A stretch of 64,000 bases of DNA from Phytohabitans suffuscus. Its GTDB lineage: Bacteria; Actinomycetota; Actinomycetes; Mycobacteriales; Micromonosporaceae. The position numbers and the translations under genes are program-made. Where the stretch lies: positions 1,054,001 through 1,118,000 of the forward strand of contig NZ_AP022871.1 in NCBI RefSeq assembly GCF_011764565.1. Reading direction: 5' to 3'. The notes below the pieces were generated by a model. It worked only from the letters and a program-made list of their open reading frames with translations, searched no databases and was not told the origin of the DNA. Positions 1 to 7,630 of this stretch are shown piece by piece; position 1 is the stretch's first letter; each line of letters starts with the position of its first letter.

Positions 1-99
1 CTCGACCACGACGCAGTCGACGCCGGCCCGCCGCAGCAGGGTGGCGACGAGCATCCCCGCCGGTCCCGCGCCGACGATGCCGACCTGTGTGGTTGTCAT
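1..99 (-). CDS. FAD-dependent monooxygenase, N-terminal part (runs off the window)
   Basis: Only the first 33 codons are present. They start at ATG 99 and encode the dinucleotide-binding signature [10 protein letters not shown] near residues 7-16, followed by a hydrophobic strand ending in VVVE. This is the first beta-alpha-beta unit of flavoprotein hydroxylases of the p-hydroxybenzoate hydroxylase type. A GGAG ribosome-binding site lies about 10 nt upstream. The start overlaps the probable TGA stop of the PrnB-like gene (ATGA), so the two are translationally coupled. The FAD fold is clear but substrate and subfamily cannot be read from this fragment. Confidence 0.75.
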   Translation of the reverse strand, partial: MTTTQVGIVGAGPAGMLVATLLRRAGVDCVVVE

Positions 100-1105
100 C
101 AGATCTCGCTCCGATCGGTCTGGACGGACGGCGTGGACCCCAGGACCGACGTCGGTACGGCCGCTCGGGCGGGTGTGCCCTCGGGGTCAGCGCGAACAGC
201 CGTGCCCGCATCAGCTGGCGGAGCGCGGTGATGCCGGCCTGGGTCGAGCGGCCCCGGGAGGCGGCCGCCATGCGGAGGCTGGGCAGCACGTCGCCGCCGA
301 AGCGCGCGCAGATGAACTTGTGCGCCTCGTAGGCGGTCACGGTCGCCTCGACGAACTGCTCGAACGCCTCTCCCGCCGGCCCCTCGCCACGCGCCGCCGC
401 GGTCGCCCGCAGCCGCGCGAAGAGGCTGATCAGGTGGGCGTGGTCGCGCGTCTGCAGGCCGCTGAAGCCCTCGCGCACCGCGGGCGGGCTCATCGCGGGG
501 CGGATGCGGGTGTCGTAGTCGACCGGGCCGAAGTCGGAGGTGAACTTGATCGCCGCCGCCGAGCTGCGCATGAACGCGGCCGCCACGCGCACCGCCGCGT
601 CGGCGTCGGCGGCGGCCTCGTCGTCCGGGTCGTCGGCGGCCGAGCCCGCTTCGAGGTAGCAGTTGAGGCCGACGATCACGCCCTGCAGCAGCGCGAAGAA
701 GAGCTGGTGGCCGACCAGCCAGCGCCGCTCGGGGTCGTAGCCGGCCAGGGCGTGCCGCGGCGCGGGGCGCAGGACGACCGGGACGCCCTCCTTGAGCCGG
801 TCGCCGGACGCGTACCGCAGCAGCGCGTCCAGCCCGGCGAACATCTCCTGCCACTCCACCGGGTCGAGAATCGAAACACCCATGGCCAGGCCGTTTTCGT
901 GCACCCAAGAATGTGTTTGAATCAGACCCCGCACAAACGCGAAGGCCGGACTTTGTTTCACACGGGTGACCTGGAAATAACGGTCGTGCTCGACATGCTC
1001 GTGGTCGTCGTCTTCTGCGGCCACAATGTCGGACAACTTCCCATCCCATAGACCAGGATCGAAGAGCGCTTCAATTACCCCCGAATACGACAGATCGCGC
1101 GTCAC
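99..1105 (-). CDS. PrnB-like / DUF1864 family protein, one frame break
   Basis: From GTG 1105 the frame reads naturally (motifs [43 protein letters not shown]) and resembles monodechloroaminopyrrolnitrin synthase PrnB-type proteins, haem enzymes related to indoleamine/tryptophan dioxygenases. The frame then runs open into the next gene. Adding one base at the GGGG run near 184 switches it to a G/C3-rich tail ending SVQTDRSEI and a TGA that overlaps the next start, giving 335 aa, close to PrnB length. The family call rests on recalled motifs and is moderate. The adjacent FAD hydroxylase suggests a tryptophan- or indole-derived oxidation step, which is inference. Confidence 0.55.
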
Positions 1106-1395
1106 GCCTGCTACCTGGGCTCTTGTCGTCGGTAACAGCGCAGGATAAGGCAAGCACAATAGGCCACCATGCACGGCGTCCCCGCCCTTCTGAGAAGGTT
1201 TCAGGCGACGAAAATGGATGACGCAAGCCCAAACTCAAATCGCATTTGGACAGCGGCGCTGCAGTCCCTCAAGATTCTCGGTGAGCACCTTACCGCTGTC
1301 AATCCCTCGCCCCGATCTTCTACGTAATCGCAGGTCGCGGCCGTGCAGAATCATTTATCAAGTGTGGGGCTCCGAAGATCGGGTATCCCTGTGGT

Positions 1396-1665
1396 ATGAC
1401 CACACAACCCGGACAGCCCCGTGGCCGGCGTGGGACGGTCGGACACGCGTACAGCCCCCTCAACCTGCGACTTCTCCTCGCCTCGTTCGGCCTCGTCATC
1501 ATGATCGGCCTGACGGTGGCGCTCGCCGTCGCCGGCAAGCCGGCACTCGCGATCATCACAGGCGTGCTGGCCGCGGTCGCGCTCGTCGACATCGGGGTGG
1601 TCCTGCGCCGCATCCGCATCCGCCGCCGCGCGGACCCCGAGCGCCACTACTCCATCTTCGAATAA
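1396..1665 (+). CDS. Small two-helix membrane protein, DUF6343-like
   Basis: The 89-aa product begins with a basic Gly/Arg segment (PRGRRGTVGHAYSPLNLR), then has two hydrophobic helices at about residues 27-46 and 50-68, an Arg-rich cytoplasmic turn and a short acidic tail ending HYSIFE. The basic N-terminus with SPLNLRL just before the first helix is typical of the DUF6343 proteins common in Streptomyces and Micromonospora, whose role is unknown. There is no strong Shine-Dalgarno sequence before ATG 1396. It stands alone between a 290-bp spacer, in which I see nothing else, and a large repeat block. Confidence 0.7.
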   Translation: MTTQPGQPRGRRGTVGHAYSPLNLRLLLASFGLVIMIGLTVALAVAGKPALAIITGVLAAVALVDIGVVLRRIRIRRRADPERHYSIFE

Positions 1666-1682
1666 ATACACCGGCGGATATG

Positions 1683-1786
1683 CCCCGGTCCGTTTCACCG
1701 GCGGACCGCATGCTCCCGCGGGCACCGCTCCGGCCGGCGGCTCGCTGGCGCTCGCCGACTTCCCCGCCCTCCACTGCCAGGTCCGC
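1683..1786 (+). repeat. Left arm of the 104-bp inverted repeat
   Basis: It begins CCCCGGTCCG and ends near TGCCAGGTCCGC. Its reverse complement recurs at 3185-3288 with only a few differences. It starts about 18 bp after the stop of the small membrane protein gene. Confidence 0.8.
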
Positions 1787-2602
1787 GGGTGGCTTTGTCC
1801 ACTCGGGCTCCTCGAACCGCCGACGGGTGAGGTCGCGGAAGCTCCTTCTGCTGGTTTGTCCGCCCGCTGTGCGGCCCGGGGATCGGGTTTCGACGGAAGA
1901 TAGGCCCATGACCTGCGGAAATGTCGGTCTGGAGGACTTTCGGGGTGGAGATCTGAGTAGATCGCGCAGCGTCCGCATGCCTGGGGGTTTGACCCGGGAC
2001 GAGATTTCGCCGGTCGCGGTCAGATCCGCTTTCGTGTCGCACTGGCCGCTCGTGATCGTTCGCCCAGAGTCCGCGTCCTGTCCGGTGTATCAGGTGGATT
2101 TCGGGCGAGCGATCACCGCGCCGACCACTCCTTCGCTGCTCCCGGCTACGGTTCCGCAGGTCACGGCGATCATCGAATTCGCGAGCAGAGTCCTCTGAGG
2201 GCTGTTTCATACCACGATCTGCGGGTGGAAGCCGCGCGGGCCAGAGGCGAAAGTGGGCGTCGGCGCCGAATTGGCTCTGGTTTGTTCTCGCCGCCCAGGG
2301 TAGGACAAACCGGGCCCCCTGACCTCGGAAGGCGTTATGGGGCTTTCGTGCCTCAGCTTTGCTTCCCCTGGAGCCCGCACAACTGTCGTTGGTCATGCTG
2401 GGCGCGAAGAGGGCACGCCAACACCCCCAGGCCCTTGATCGATGACCCGTGGCAGGCGGGCATGGCGACACGGCCTGATCGTGGACCTCAGCTGCCCTTG
2501 TGGGGGCAGTACATGTCCACGATCACCCTGGCGACGAGAGCAAACCGGGCGAATTCGGCGGCGACGCGACCCTGTCCTTCACCCGCACGGCTCGCGGTTA
2601 GG

Positions 2603-2650
2603 GATCGTGGTATGAACCTGCCCCCAGAGGGGCGGATCCGTACCACGATC
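2603..2650. repeat. GATCGTGG palindromic repeat (best copy in this block)
   Basis: Ten-base arms GATCGTGGTA and TACCACGATC enclose a conserved core TGCCCCCAGAGGGGCGGATC that is itself partly self-complementary. The same unit occurs at 21327-21373 and, inverted, at 27187-27234. Variants with GATCGTGGAC arms are at 2477-2524 and 2832-2878. The arms could form a strong hairpin or a protein-binding dyad. Confidence 0.75.
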
Positions 2651-3184
2651 CGCTGGAACCCGGTCCCCAGCCTCTACCGCAGGCGGACAAACCGCCCAAA
2701 GCACCGGGACTGCGAAAGCTCCAGAGACCCTTCCGGGGCCAGGGTGCGGGTCTGTCCACAGCGAGCCTGTGGGGCGGTTGCTTTCTGTCGATTTGTCCGG
2801 CTGACGCTGGGGCGAGGGATCGGTTCGGACTGATCGTGGACGTGAGCCGCCCTACAGAGGCAACCGGCGTCCACGATCTACTGACCGATATGGATAAAAC
2901 AGACCTCTGGCCCTCGGGTGATCTCTGTGACCATCCGCGGACGCCGGGACCATCTGCTCGAACCCGCACCACGAAAGCCCCCGACAACCCCCACACCCTC
3001 GATCAAGGGCCGTAATCGGGGGCGGCAACACGGCGAGTCAGCCCGAGTCCCAGGTCAGCTACCAGGCAACTGTCACCCTGGCCCGGCGGCTGGACAACCC
3101 CTCTTCCGCTCAGGCAGCACCTCTGTCCGATATCTGTGAAGCGGGTGCTTTCTACGGGGTAGCGGAGCAAAAGGGGCTTGGCGG

Positions 3185-3288
3185 GCGGAGCTGGCAGCGG
3201 AGGGCGGGGAAGTCGGCGAGCGCCAGCGAGCCGCCGGCCGGAGCGGTGCCCGCGGGAGCATGCGGTCCGCAGGTGAGACGGACCGGGG
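3185..3288 (-). repeat. Right arm of the 104-bp inverted repeat
   Basis: Reverse complement of 1683-1786, with mismatches mainly at its ends. It stops about 90 bp before the GNAT gene at 3379. Confidence 0.8.
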
Positions 3289-3378
3289 TAGATCAGCTGA
3301 CTGAGCAAACGCCACCGGACAGCCGGGGCCGGGCCGCGGGCCGGACCCCCTGGCTTCGGGAGGTTCTAGGCTGCGGGG

Positions 3379-4266
3379 GTGCGGATGCGCCCCTACCGTG
3401 ACGCCGATATGGCGGTGCTCCAGGAGACGGTCTCGGTGTGGATCGCCGCGGCGGGGCGGTGCGGATACGACCATATCGGCGAGTTGCCTCACCGCGTCTA
3501 CGAGAACCTGCGCGGGCGGCGCCCGGTCGGTGAGCTGGTGCAGGTCTGGCAGGACGGGCCGGACGTCGTGGGGGTGGGCGTCAACCTGCGGTTCGGCGAG
3601 GCGTTCGACGTGTTCACGGCGCCGGCGCTGCGCGGGTCGGCGGCCGAGGAGCGGATGCTGCGCGTGGCGGCGGGGACGACCGGTGGGCTGACCGCCGGGG
3701 CGTACGTGGGGACCGACGTCTTCGACTGCGACGCCGCGCGGATCGAGCTGCTGAGCCGGCTCGGGTTCGCGCGCTTCCGGGTCTGGGACGACGTGCGCGA
3801 GCGGGCGCTCGACGGGACCGGCACCGCGTCGGCGCCGCCCGGGTTCACCGTCCGGTCCGCCACGCTGGAGGACGCGGACGGGCTCGCCGAGGCGCGCAAC
3901 TCCTCGTTCGGCGACGCGTGGACCGGCGCCCTCTACCGCGACGAGGTGATGACCCGGCCCGGCTACGACCCGGCGCGCGAGATCGTGGCGGTTGCACCGG
4001 ACGGGCGGATCGCCGCGTACACGGTGTACTGGGTGGACGGCCGTAACCGCACCGGCCACTTCGAGCCGGTGGGCACGCACTCCGCGTTCCAGCGGCGCGG
4101 CCTGGCCCGCGCGGTGATGGTGGAGGCGATGGCCCGCATGGCCGCCGCCGGCATGGCGACCGTGACCGTCAACCACGACGCGGAGAACGTGCCGGCGCGG
4201 CGGCTGTACGAGTCGCTCGGCTTCACGAAGACGCACGAGACGTACGGCTACCGCCGAGCCGTCTGA
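3379..4266 (+). CDS. Tandem-domain GNAT N-acetyltransferase
   Basis: The 295-aa protein starts at GTG 3379. It has an N-terminal half with weak GNAT character and a clear C-terminal GNAT domain: [20 protein letters not shown] is motif A, the acetyl-CoA pyrophosphate loop (Q/R-x-x-G-x-G/A type), followed by [13 protein letters not shown], the motif-B region. Double-GNAT proteins of this size are common in actinomycetes and acetylate small amines or aminoglycoside-like substrates; the substrate is unknown. Its 3' end overlaps the convergent sigma-factor gene by 44 nt. Confidence 0.85.
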   Translation: MRMRPYRDADMAVLQETVSVWIAAAGRCGYDHIGELPHRVYENLRGRRPVGELVQVWQDGPDVVGVGVNLRFGEAFDVFTAPALRGSAAEERMLRVAAGTTGGLTAGAYVGTDVFDCDAARIELLSRLGFARFRVWDDVRERALDGTGTASAPPGFTVRSATLEDADGLAEARNSSFGDAWTGALYRDEVMTRPGYDPAREIVAVAPDGRIAAYTVYWVDGRNRTGHFEPVGTHSAFQRRGLARAVMVEAMARMAAAGMATVTVNHDAENVPARRLYESLGFTKTHETYGYRRAV

Positions 4267-5458
4267 GCCACCCGGCGAGAAAGCGGCGCTCCGCCTCGGT
4301 CGGGGCCAGCGCCAGCGCCTGCGCGTACGCCGCCTCGGCCTCGTCCGTACGCCCGAGCCGGCGCAGCAGGTCGGCGCGGGTCGCGGGCAGCAGGTGGTAC
4401 CCGTGCAGCGCCCCGGACAGCTCCTCCACCAGCACCAACCCGGCCGCCGGCCCGTCCGCCTCGGCCACCGCGACCGCCCGGTTGAGCTCGACCACCGGCG
4501 ACGGCACGTACCGGCGCAGCCGCCCGTAGAGCGCGGCGATCTCGGCCCAGTCGGTCTCCGCGGCGGTGCGGGCGGTCGCGTGGCAGGCGGCGATCGCGGC
4601 CTGGATCTGGTACCCGCCGGGGCGCCCACGCCGCAGCGCCGGCTCCAGCAGCGCCACGTCCTCCTCGATGAGCGCCCGGTCCCACCGCGAGCGGTCCTGC
4701 TCGGCGAGCGTCACCAGGTCACCGGCCGGGTCGACGCGGGTGGCGCGGCGGGCGTCGTGCAGCAGCATCAGCGCGAGCAGGCCGGCCGCCTCGGGCTCGT
4801 CGGGCATCATGCCGACCAGCCACCGGGCCAGCCGGATCGCCTCCGCGCAGAGGGCGGAGCGCACGAGGTCGGCGCCGGCGCTGGCCGCGTACCCCTCGTT
4901 GAAGAGCAGGTAGAGCACGGCCAGCACCGACGGCACCCGCTCCGGCAGGAGGTGGTCGGGCGGCACCCGGTACGGGATGGCGGCGTTGCGGATCTTCTGC
5001 TTCGCCCGCACCAGCCGCTTGGCCATCGTGGGCTCGGGCACCAGGAACGCCCGCGCGATCTCCCCCGTCGTGAGGCCCGCGAGCGTACGCAGCGTGAACG
5101 CCACCCGCGCCTCCATCGGCAGCGCCGGATGGCAGCACGTGAAGATCAGGCGGAGCCGCTCGTCGGGCCAGCCGGTGGGCTCCTCGGGACAGGCCAGCAT
5201 CGCCACCTCCTGAAGCTTGGCCGCCTCGGTCGCCGTACGCCGCAGCCGATCCAGCGCCCGGTTACGCGCGGTGGTCGTGAGCCACGCCCCGGGGCGGCGC
5301 GGGACACCGTCGCGGGGCCACCGCTCCAGCGCCGCCGCGAACGCGTCCTGCGCGCACTCCTCGGCCAGGTCCCAGTCGCCGGTCATCCGGATGAGAGTCG
5401 CCACGACGCTTCCCCACTCCCGGTGGAACGCCGCGGCGACCTCAGCCGCCACCCCCAC
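4223..5458 (-). CDS. ECF42-type RNA polymerase sigma factor
   Basis: Region 2 is visible at the N-terminus ([20 protein letters not shown]), then region 4 with its helix-turn-helix ([20 protein letters not shown]), then a long C-terminal extension ([20 protein letters not shown] and TPR-like helices) that defines the DUF6596-bearing ECF42 group. With start GTG 5458 the product is 411 aa, typical for the group. It begins 5 nt after the stop of the YciI/DGPF gene, the conserved partner of ECF42 factors. No anti-sigma gene is present; in this group the C-terminal extension is thought to take that role. Confidence 0.88.
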   Translation of the reverse strand: MGVAAEVAAAFHREWGSVVATLIRMTGDWDLAEECAQDAFAAALERWPRDGVPRRPGAWLTTTARNRALDRLRRTATEAAKLQEVAMLACPEEPTGWPDERLRLIFTCCHPALPMEARVAFTLRTLAGLTTGEIARAFLVPEPTMAKRLVRAKQKIRNAAIPYRVPPDHLLPERVPSVLAVLYLLFNEGYAASAGADLVRSALCAEAIRLARWLVGMMPDEPEAAGLLALMLLHDARRATRVDPAGDLVTLAEQDRSRWDRALIEEDVALLEPALRRGRPGGYQIQAAIAACHATARTAAETDWAEIAALYGRLRRYVPSPVVELNRAVAVAEADGPAAGLVLVEELSGALHGYHLLPATRADLLRRLGRTDEAEAAYAQALALAPTEAERRFLAGWLRRLGGSRTSRASS

Positions 5459-5463
5459 GGCCG

Positions 5464-5802
5464 TCAGTCCCAGAAGGGCCGGACCTCGATGGCGCCGTAC
5501 CTCGCCACCGGGTGCTTCGCGGCCACCTCGATCGCCTCGTCGAGGTCGGCGCACTCGATGATGTCGTACCCGGCGATCTGCTCCTTGGTCTCCGCGAACG
5601 GCCCGTCGAGCAGCAGCACCTCCCCGTCGCGCACCCGCACGGTGGTGGCGTCGCTGGTGGGACAGAGACGGTTGCCCTGGACGCGCACCCCGCGCCCGTC
5701 CATCTCCGCCACCCACTTGGCCGCCGCCTCGGTGACCGCGTTGCCGGCCTCTTCGCCCAGCTCCACCGACTCGTCGGCGGTCACCAGCATCATGTACCGC
5801 AT
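5464..5802 (-). CDS. YciI/DGPF family protein, ECF42 partner
   Basis: The 112-aa product starts at ATG 5802, preceded by AGGGGAAGGCAG, a good ribosome-binding site; an upstream in-frame start would lie before that site. It begins [14 protein letters not shown] and contains the [16 protein letters not shown] segment that gives the DGPF family its name. These small ferredoxin-like proteins are nearly always encoded beside ECF42 sigma factors, as here; the biochemical role is not established. The two genes form an operon. Confidence 0.9.
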   Translation of the reverse strand: MRYMMLVTADESVELGEEAGNAVTEAAAKWVAEMDGRGVRVQGNRLCPTSDATTVRVRDGEVLLLDGPFAETKEQIAGYDIIECADLDEAIEVAAKHPVARYGAIEVRPFWD

Positions 5803-5928
5803 CTGCCTTCCCCTTTCGCCCGTGCGACTTCGTCCTTTGCCCATACGACGATCGGCACCGGCCGCAGAGGACAGCGGGTGGCAACCCGCTCCGTCGCGGT
5901 CAGTGCCCGCTGAAGATCTCGCTTCTCC

Positions 5929-7416
5929 TCACTGGACGCGGGGAAACAGGGGGTGTGGCTCGGGGAGGCGGCCGCCGACCGGGGTGCACTGGACGGTGAT
6001 CCGCGCGGCCGCGGCCGGCAGGAACGGGACCAGCAGGTCGCCGACGACCTGGCAGGCGGCCAGCAGCAGGCCGAGCGCCCGGTCGAGGGCTGGGGCGTCG
6101 GCGGCGCGGGCGAGGTGCCAGGGGCGGGACTCCTCGACGTACCGGTTGGCCTCCTCGACCACGCGCCAGACGGCCGCCGTGGCCTGCCGGAAGTCGAAGT
6201 CCGCCAGCGCCGTGTCCACCCGCCCGGGGGCCGCGCGGCACGCGGCGACCAGCGGGCCGGCCTCGTCGAGCTGGTACGGGCCGGGGACACCGCCGCGGTA
6301 GCGGTGGACCATGCTGACCACGCGGTTGACCAGGTTGCCCAGGTCGTTGGCGAGGTCGCGCTCGTAGCGGGCGGCGAGCCGGTCCACCGTGAAGTCCGCG
6401 TCGCCGACCCGCGGCACCTCGCGCAGCAGCCACCAGCGCACCGCGTCCACCCCGAACCGCTCCACCAGGGCCACCGGGTCGACCACCGCGCCCGACGACT
6501 TGCTGATCTTCCTGCCCTCGGCGGTCAGGTAGTCGTGCACCAGCACGTCCGTGGGCAGCGGCTCGCCGGCCGACAGCAGCATCGCCGGCCAGTACACGGC
6601 ATGGAAGCGCACGACGCCCTTGCCGACCAGGTGGACCCGCCGGTCGGCGCGCACCCACCAGCGGTCGTAGTCCTCGCCGGCCGTGCCGTAGCCGAGTGAC
6701 GTGACGTAGTTGCCGAGGGCGTCCCACCATACGTAGACGACCTGGTCCTCGTCGTCCGGGACCGGGATGCCCCAGCCGCGGGCGCGGGTGTGGGAGCGGG
6801 AGACGCTGAAGTCCTCGAGGCCGGCGGCGATGAACGCGAGCACCTCGTTGCGCCGCGCGGCCGGCTCGATGCGCAGGCGGCCGGCGCGGATGAGGTCGAG
6901 GAGCTGGTCCTGGTACCGGGAGAGGCGGAAGAACCAGTTCTCCTCGGCGACCCGCTGCGGCTCGGTGCCGTGCTCGGGACAGCGGCCGTCAGCCAGCTCG
7001 GCCGGGGCGTAGAACCGCTCGCACCCGACGCAGTACAGGCCCTCGTAGTGCTTGCGGTACAGGTCGCCGGCCCGCGCGCAGGCCCGCCAGAGCCGCTCCA
7101 CGCCTGGCCGGTGGCGGGGGTCGCGGCTGGTGCGGATGAAGTCGTCGAACGACAGGCCGAGCGGCTCGCGCAACGCCTCGAACGCGCCCGCGTTGCGATC
7201 CACGAGGTCCTGTGTGGACACTGACTCGGCCTCGGCGGCGAGCACGTTCTTGAGCGAGTTGTCGTCGGTGCCGGAGAGGAGGCGGACCGCGTCGCCGCGC
7301 TGCCGCCGGTGCCGCGCGAGCACGTCGGCCTGTACCAGCTCCAGCGCGAAGCCGAGGTGCGGTCTGGCGTTGACGTACGGGATCGTGGTGGTCACGTAGT
7401 AGGTCGCAGCGGTCAT
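5929..7416 (-). CDS. metG: Methionyl-tRNA synthetase (MetG-like)
   Basis: The 495-aa class I synthetase has the HIGH-type signature as RPHLGF at about residues 18-23, the KMSKS-type signature as RKISKSSG, a short zinc/connective insertion with YCVGCERFY and CPEHGT, and the WDALGNYVTSLG segment of the methionine site. It loads methionine onto tRNA-Met in the cytosol. It ends without the extra C-terminal tRNA-binding domain. Start is ATG 7416 with GGAGG upstream. The 5' region carries a probable attenuator (separate entry). It may be a second, stress- or inhibitor-resistant synthetase beside a housekeeping copy, which is inference. Confidence 0.92.
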   Translation of the reverse strand: MTAATYYVTTTIPYVNARPHLGFALELVQADVLARHRRQRGDAVRLLSGTDDNSLKNVLAAEAESVSTQDLVDRNAGAFEALREPLGLSFDDFIRTSRDPRHRPGVERLWRACARAGDLYRKHYEGLYCVGCERFYAPAELADGRCPEHGTEPQRVAEENWFFRLSRYQDQLLDLIRAGRLRIEPAARRNEVLAFIAAGLEDFSVSRSHTRARGWGIPVPDDEDQVVYVWWDALGNYVTSLGYGTAGEDYDRWWVRADRRVHLVGKGVVRFHAVYWPAMLLSAGEPLPTDVLVHDYLTAEGRKISKSSGAVVDPVALVERFGVDAVRWWLLREVPRVGDADFTVDRLAARYERDLANDLGNLVNRVVSMVHRYRGGVPGPYQLDEAGPLVAACRAAPGRVDTALADFDFRQATAAVWRVVEEANRYVEESRPWHLARAADAPALDRALGLLLAACQVVGDLLVPFLPAAAARITVQCTPVGGRLPEPHPLFPRVQ

Positions 7417-7457
7417 CGGAACCTCCAGAGGGAGAGGACCGGGGCCCCGCGCGCATG

Positions 7458-7482
7458 AAAAGAGGCCCCGTCACGGGGCCTC
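7458..7482 (-). terminator. Intrinsic terminator of the metG leader
   Basis: A perfect 9-bp stem GAGGCCCCG/CGGGGCCTC with a 3-nt loop is followed on the minus strand by TTTT. It sits 40 nt before the metG start codon, inside the transcript, so it acts as an attenuator rather than a gene-end terminator. Confidence 0.75.
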
Positions 7483-7507
7483 GTGCGTTCAGCTCGGAGT
7501 GACCCCG

Positions 7508-7546
7508 CTAGCGGGGCATCATCACCTGGGCTGAAGTCGCGATCAC
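7508..7546 (-). CDS. metG leader peptide MIATSAQVMMPR (12 aa)
   Basis: GTG 7546 to TAG 7508 encodes MIATSAQVMMPR. The start lies 6 nt after the -10-like TAGTCT, as in leaderless transcripts, and there is no strong Shine-Dalgarno. The Val-Met-Met run close to the stop is the sort of control codon cluster expected for sensing charged tRNA-Met. A shorter start at GTG 7525 is also possible. Confidence 0.45.
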   Translation of the reverse strand: MIATSAQVMMPR

Positions 7547-7630
7547 GCGGCCAGACTACCACCGCGAGAAGCGTGGGGGCCGCTGAGATACACCGGGTCG
7601 GCTACGCGACTCGGCCGGGGTGACCGGCGC

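Larger units (their letters stand above)
1683..3288. repeat. 1.6-kb non-coding block bounded by 104-bp inverted repeats
   Basis: Bases 1683-1786 and 3185-3288 are near-identical in inverted orientation; both contain CGCATGCTCCCGCGGGCACC and CTCGCTGGCGCTCGCCGACT. No convincing gene lies between them. The interior is packed with shorter palindromes at 2477-2524, 2603-2650 and 2832-2878 with arms GATCGTGG...CCACGATC, plus a half-copy at 2210-2219. It shares about 280 bp with the repeats near 21.2 kb and 27.2 kb. The structure suggests a non-autonomous mobile element or a fold-back cassette. No transposase or target duplication was seen. Confidence 0.7.
7457..7558 (-). promoter_or_regulatory. Probable Met leader-peptide transcription attenuator upstream of metG
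   Basis: Reading toward metG there is a -10-like TAGTCT at 7558-7553, then six bases later a GTG that opens a 12-codon frame ending in three consecutive initiator/Met-type codons (GTG ATG ATG) four codons before its stop. A hairpin CCCCGCTAGCGGGG overlaps the leader stop. A 9-bp G/C stem with a T-run (7482-7458) follows about 25 nt later, before the metG start. This is the layout of ribosome-mediated attenuation: stalling at Met codons would favour an alternative fold and read-through. The regulatory logic is inferred; no T-box sequence was found. Confidence 0.55.

Noticed and set aside
99..1049. Long minus-strand frame of 316 codons beginning MGWEVVRHC
   Set aside because: Most of it is Arg/Pro-rich shadow of the PrnB-like frame. 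Only its last ~27 codons (after the frame break near 184) belong to the real gene.
4394..6301. Long plus-strand frame over the sigma factor and YciI genes
   Set aside because: It is the high-GC shadow of two well-supported minus-strand genes; its product is low-complexity His/Arg/Gly-rich with no domain.
7457..7620. T-box riboswitch upstream of metG
   Set aside because: No AGGGTGGNACCGCG-type antiterminator sequence or specifier loop could be found; the Met-rich leader peptide and terminator explain the region better.
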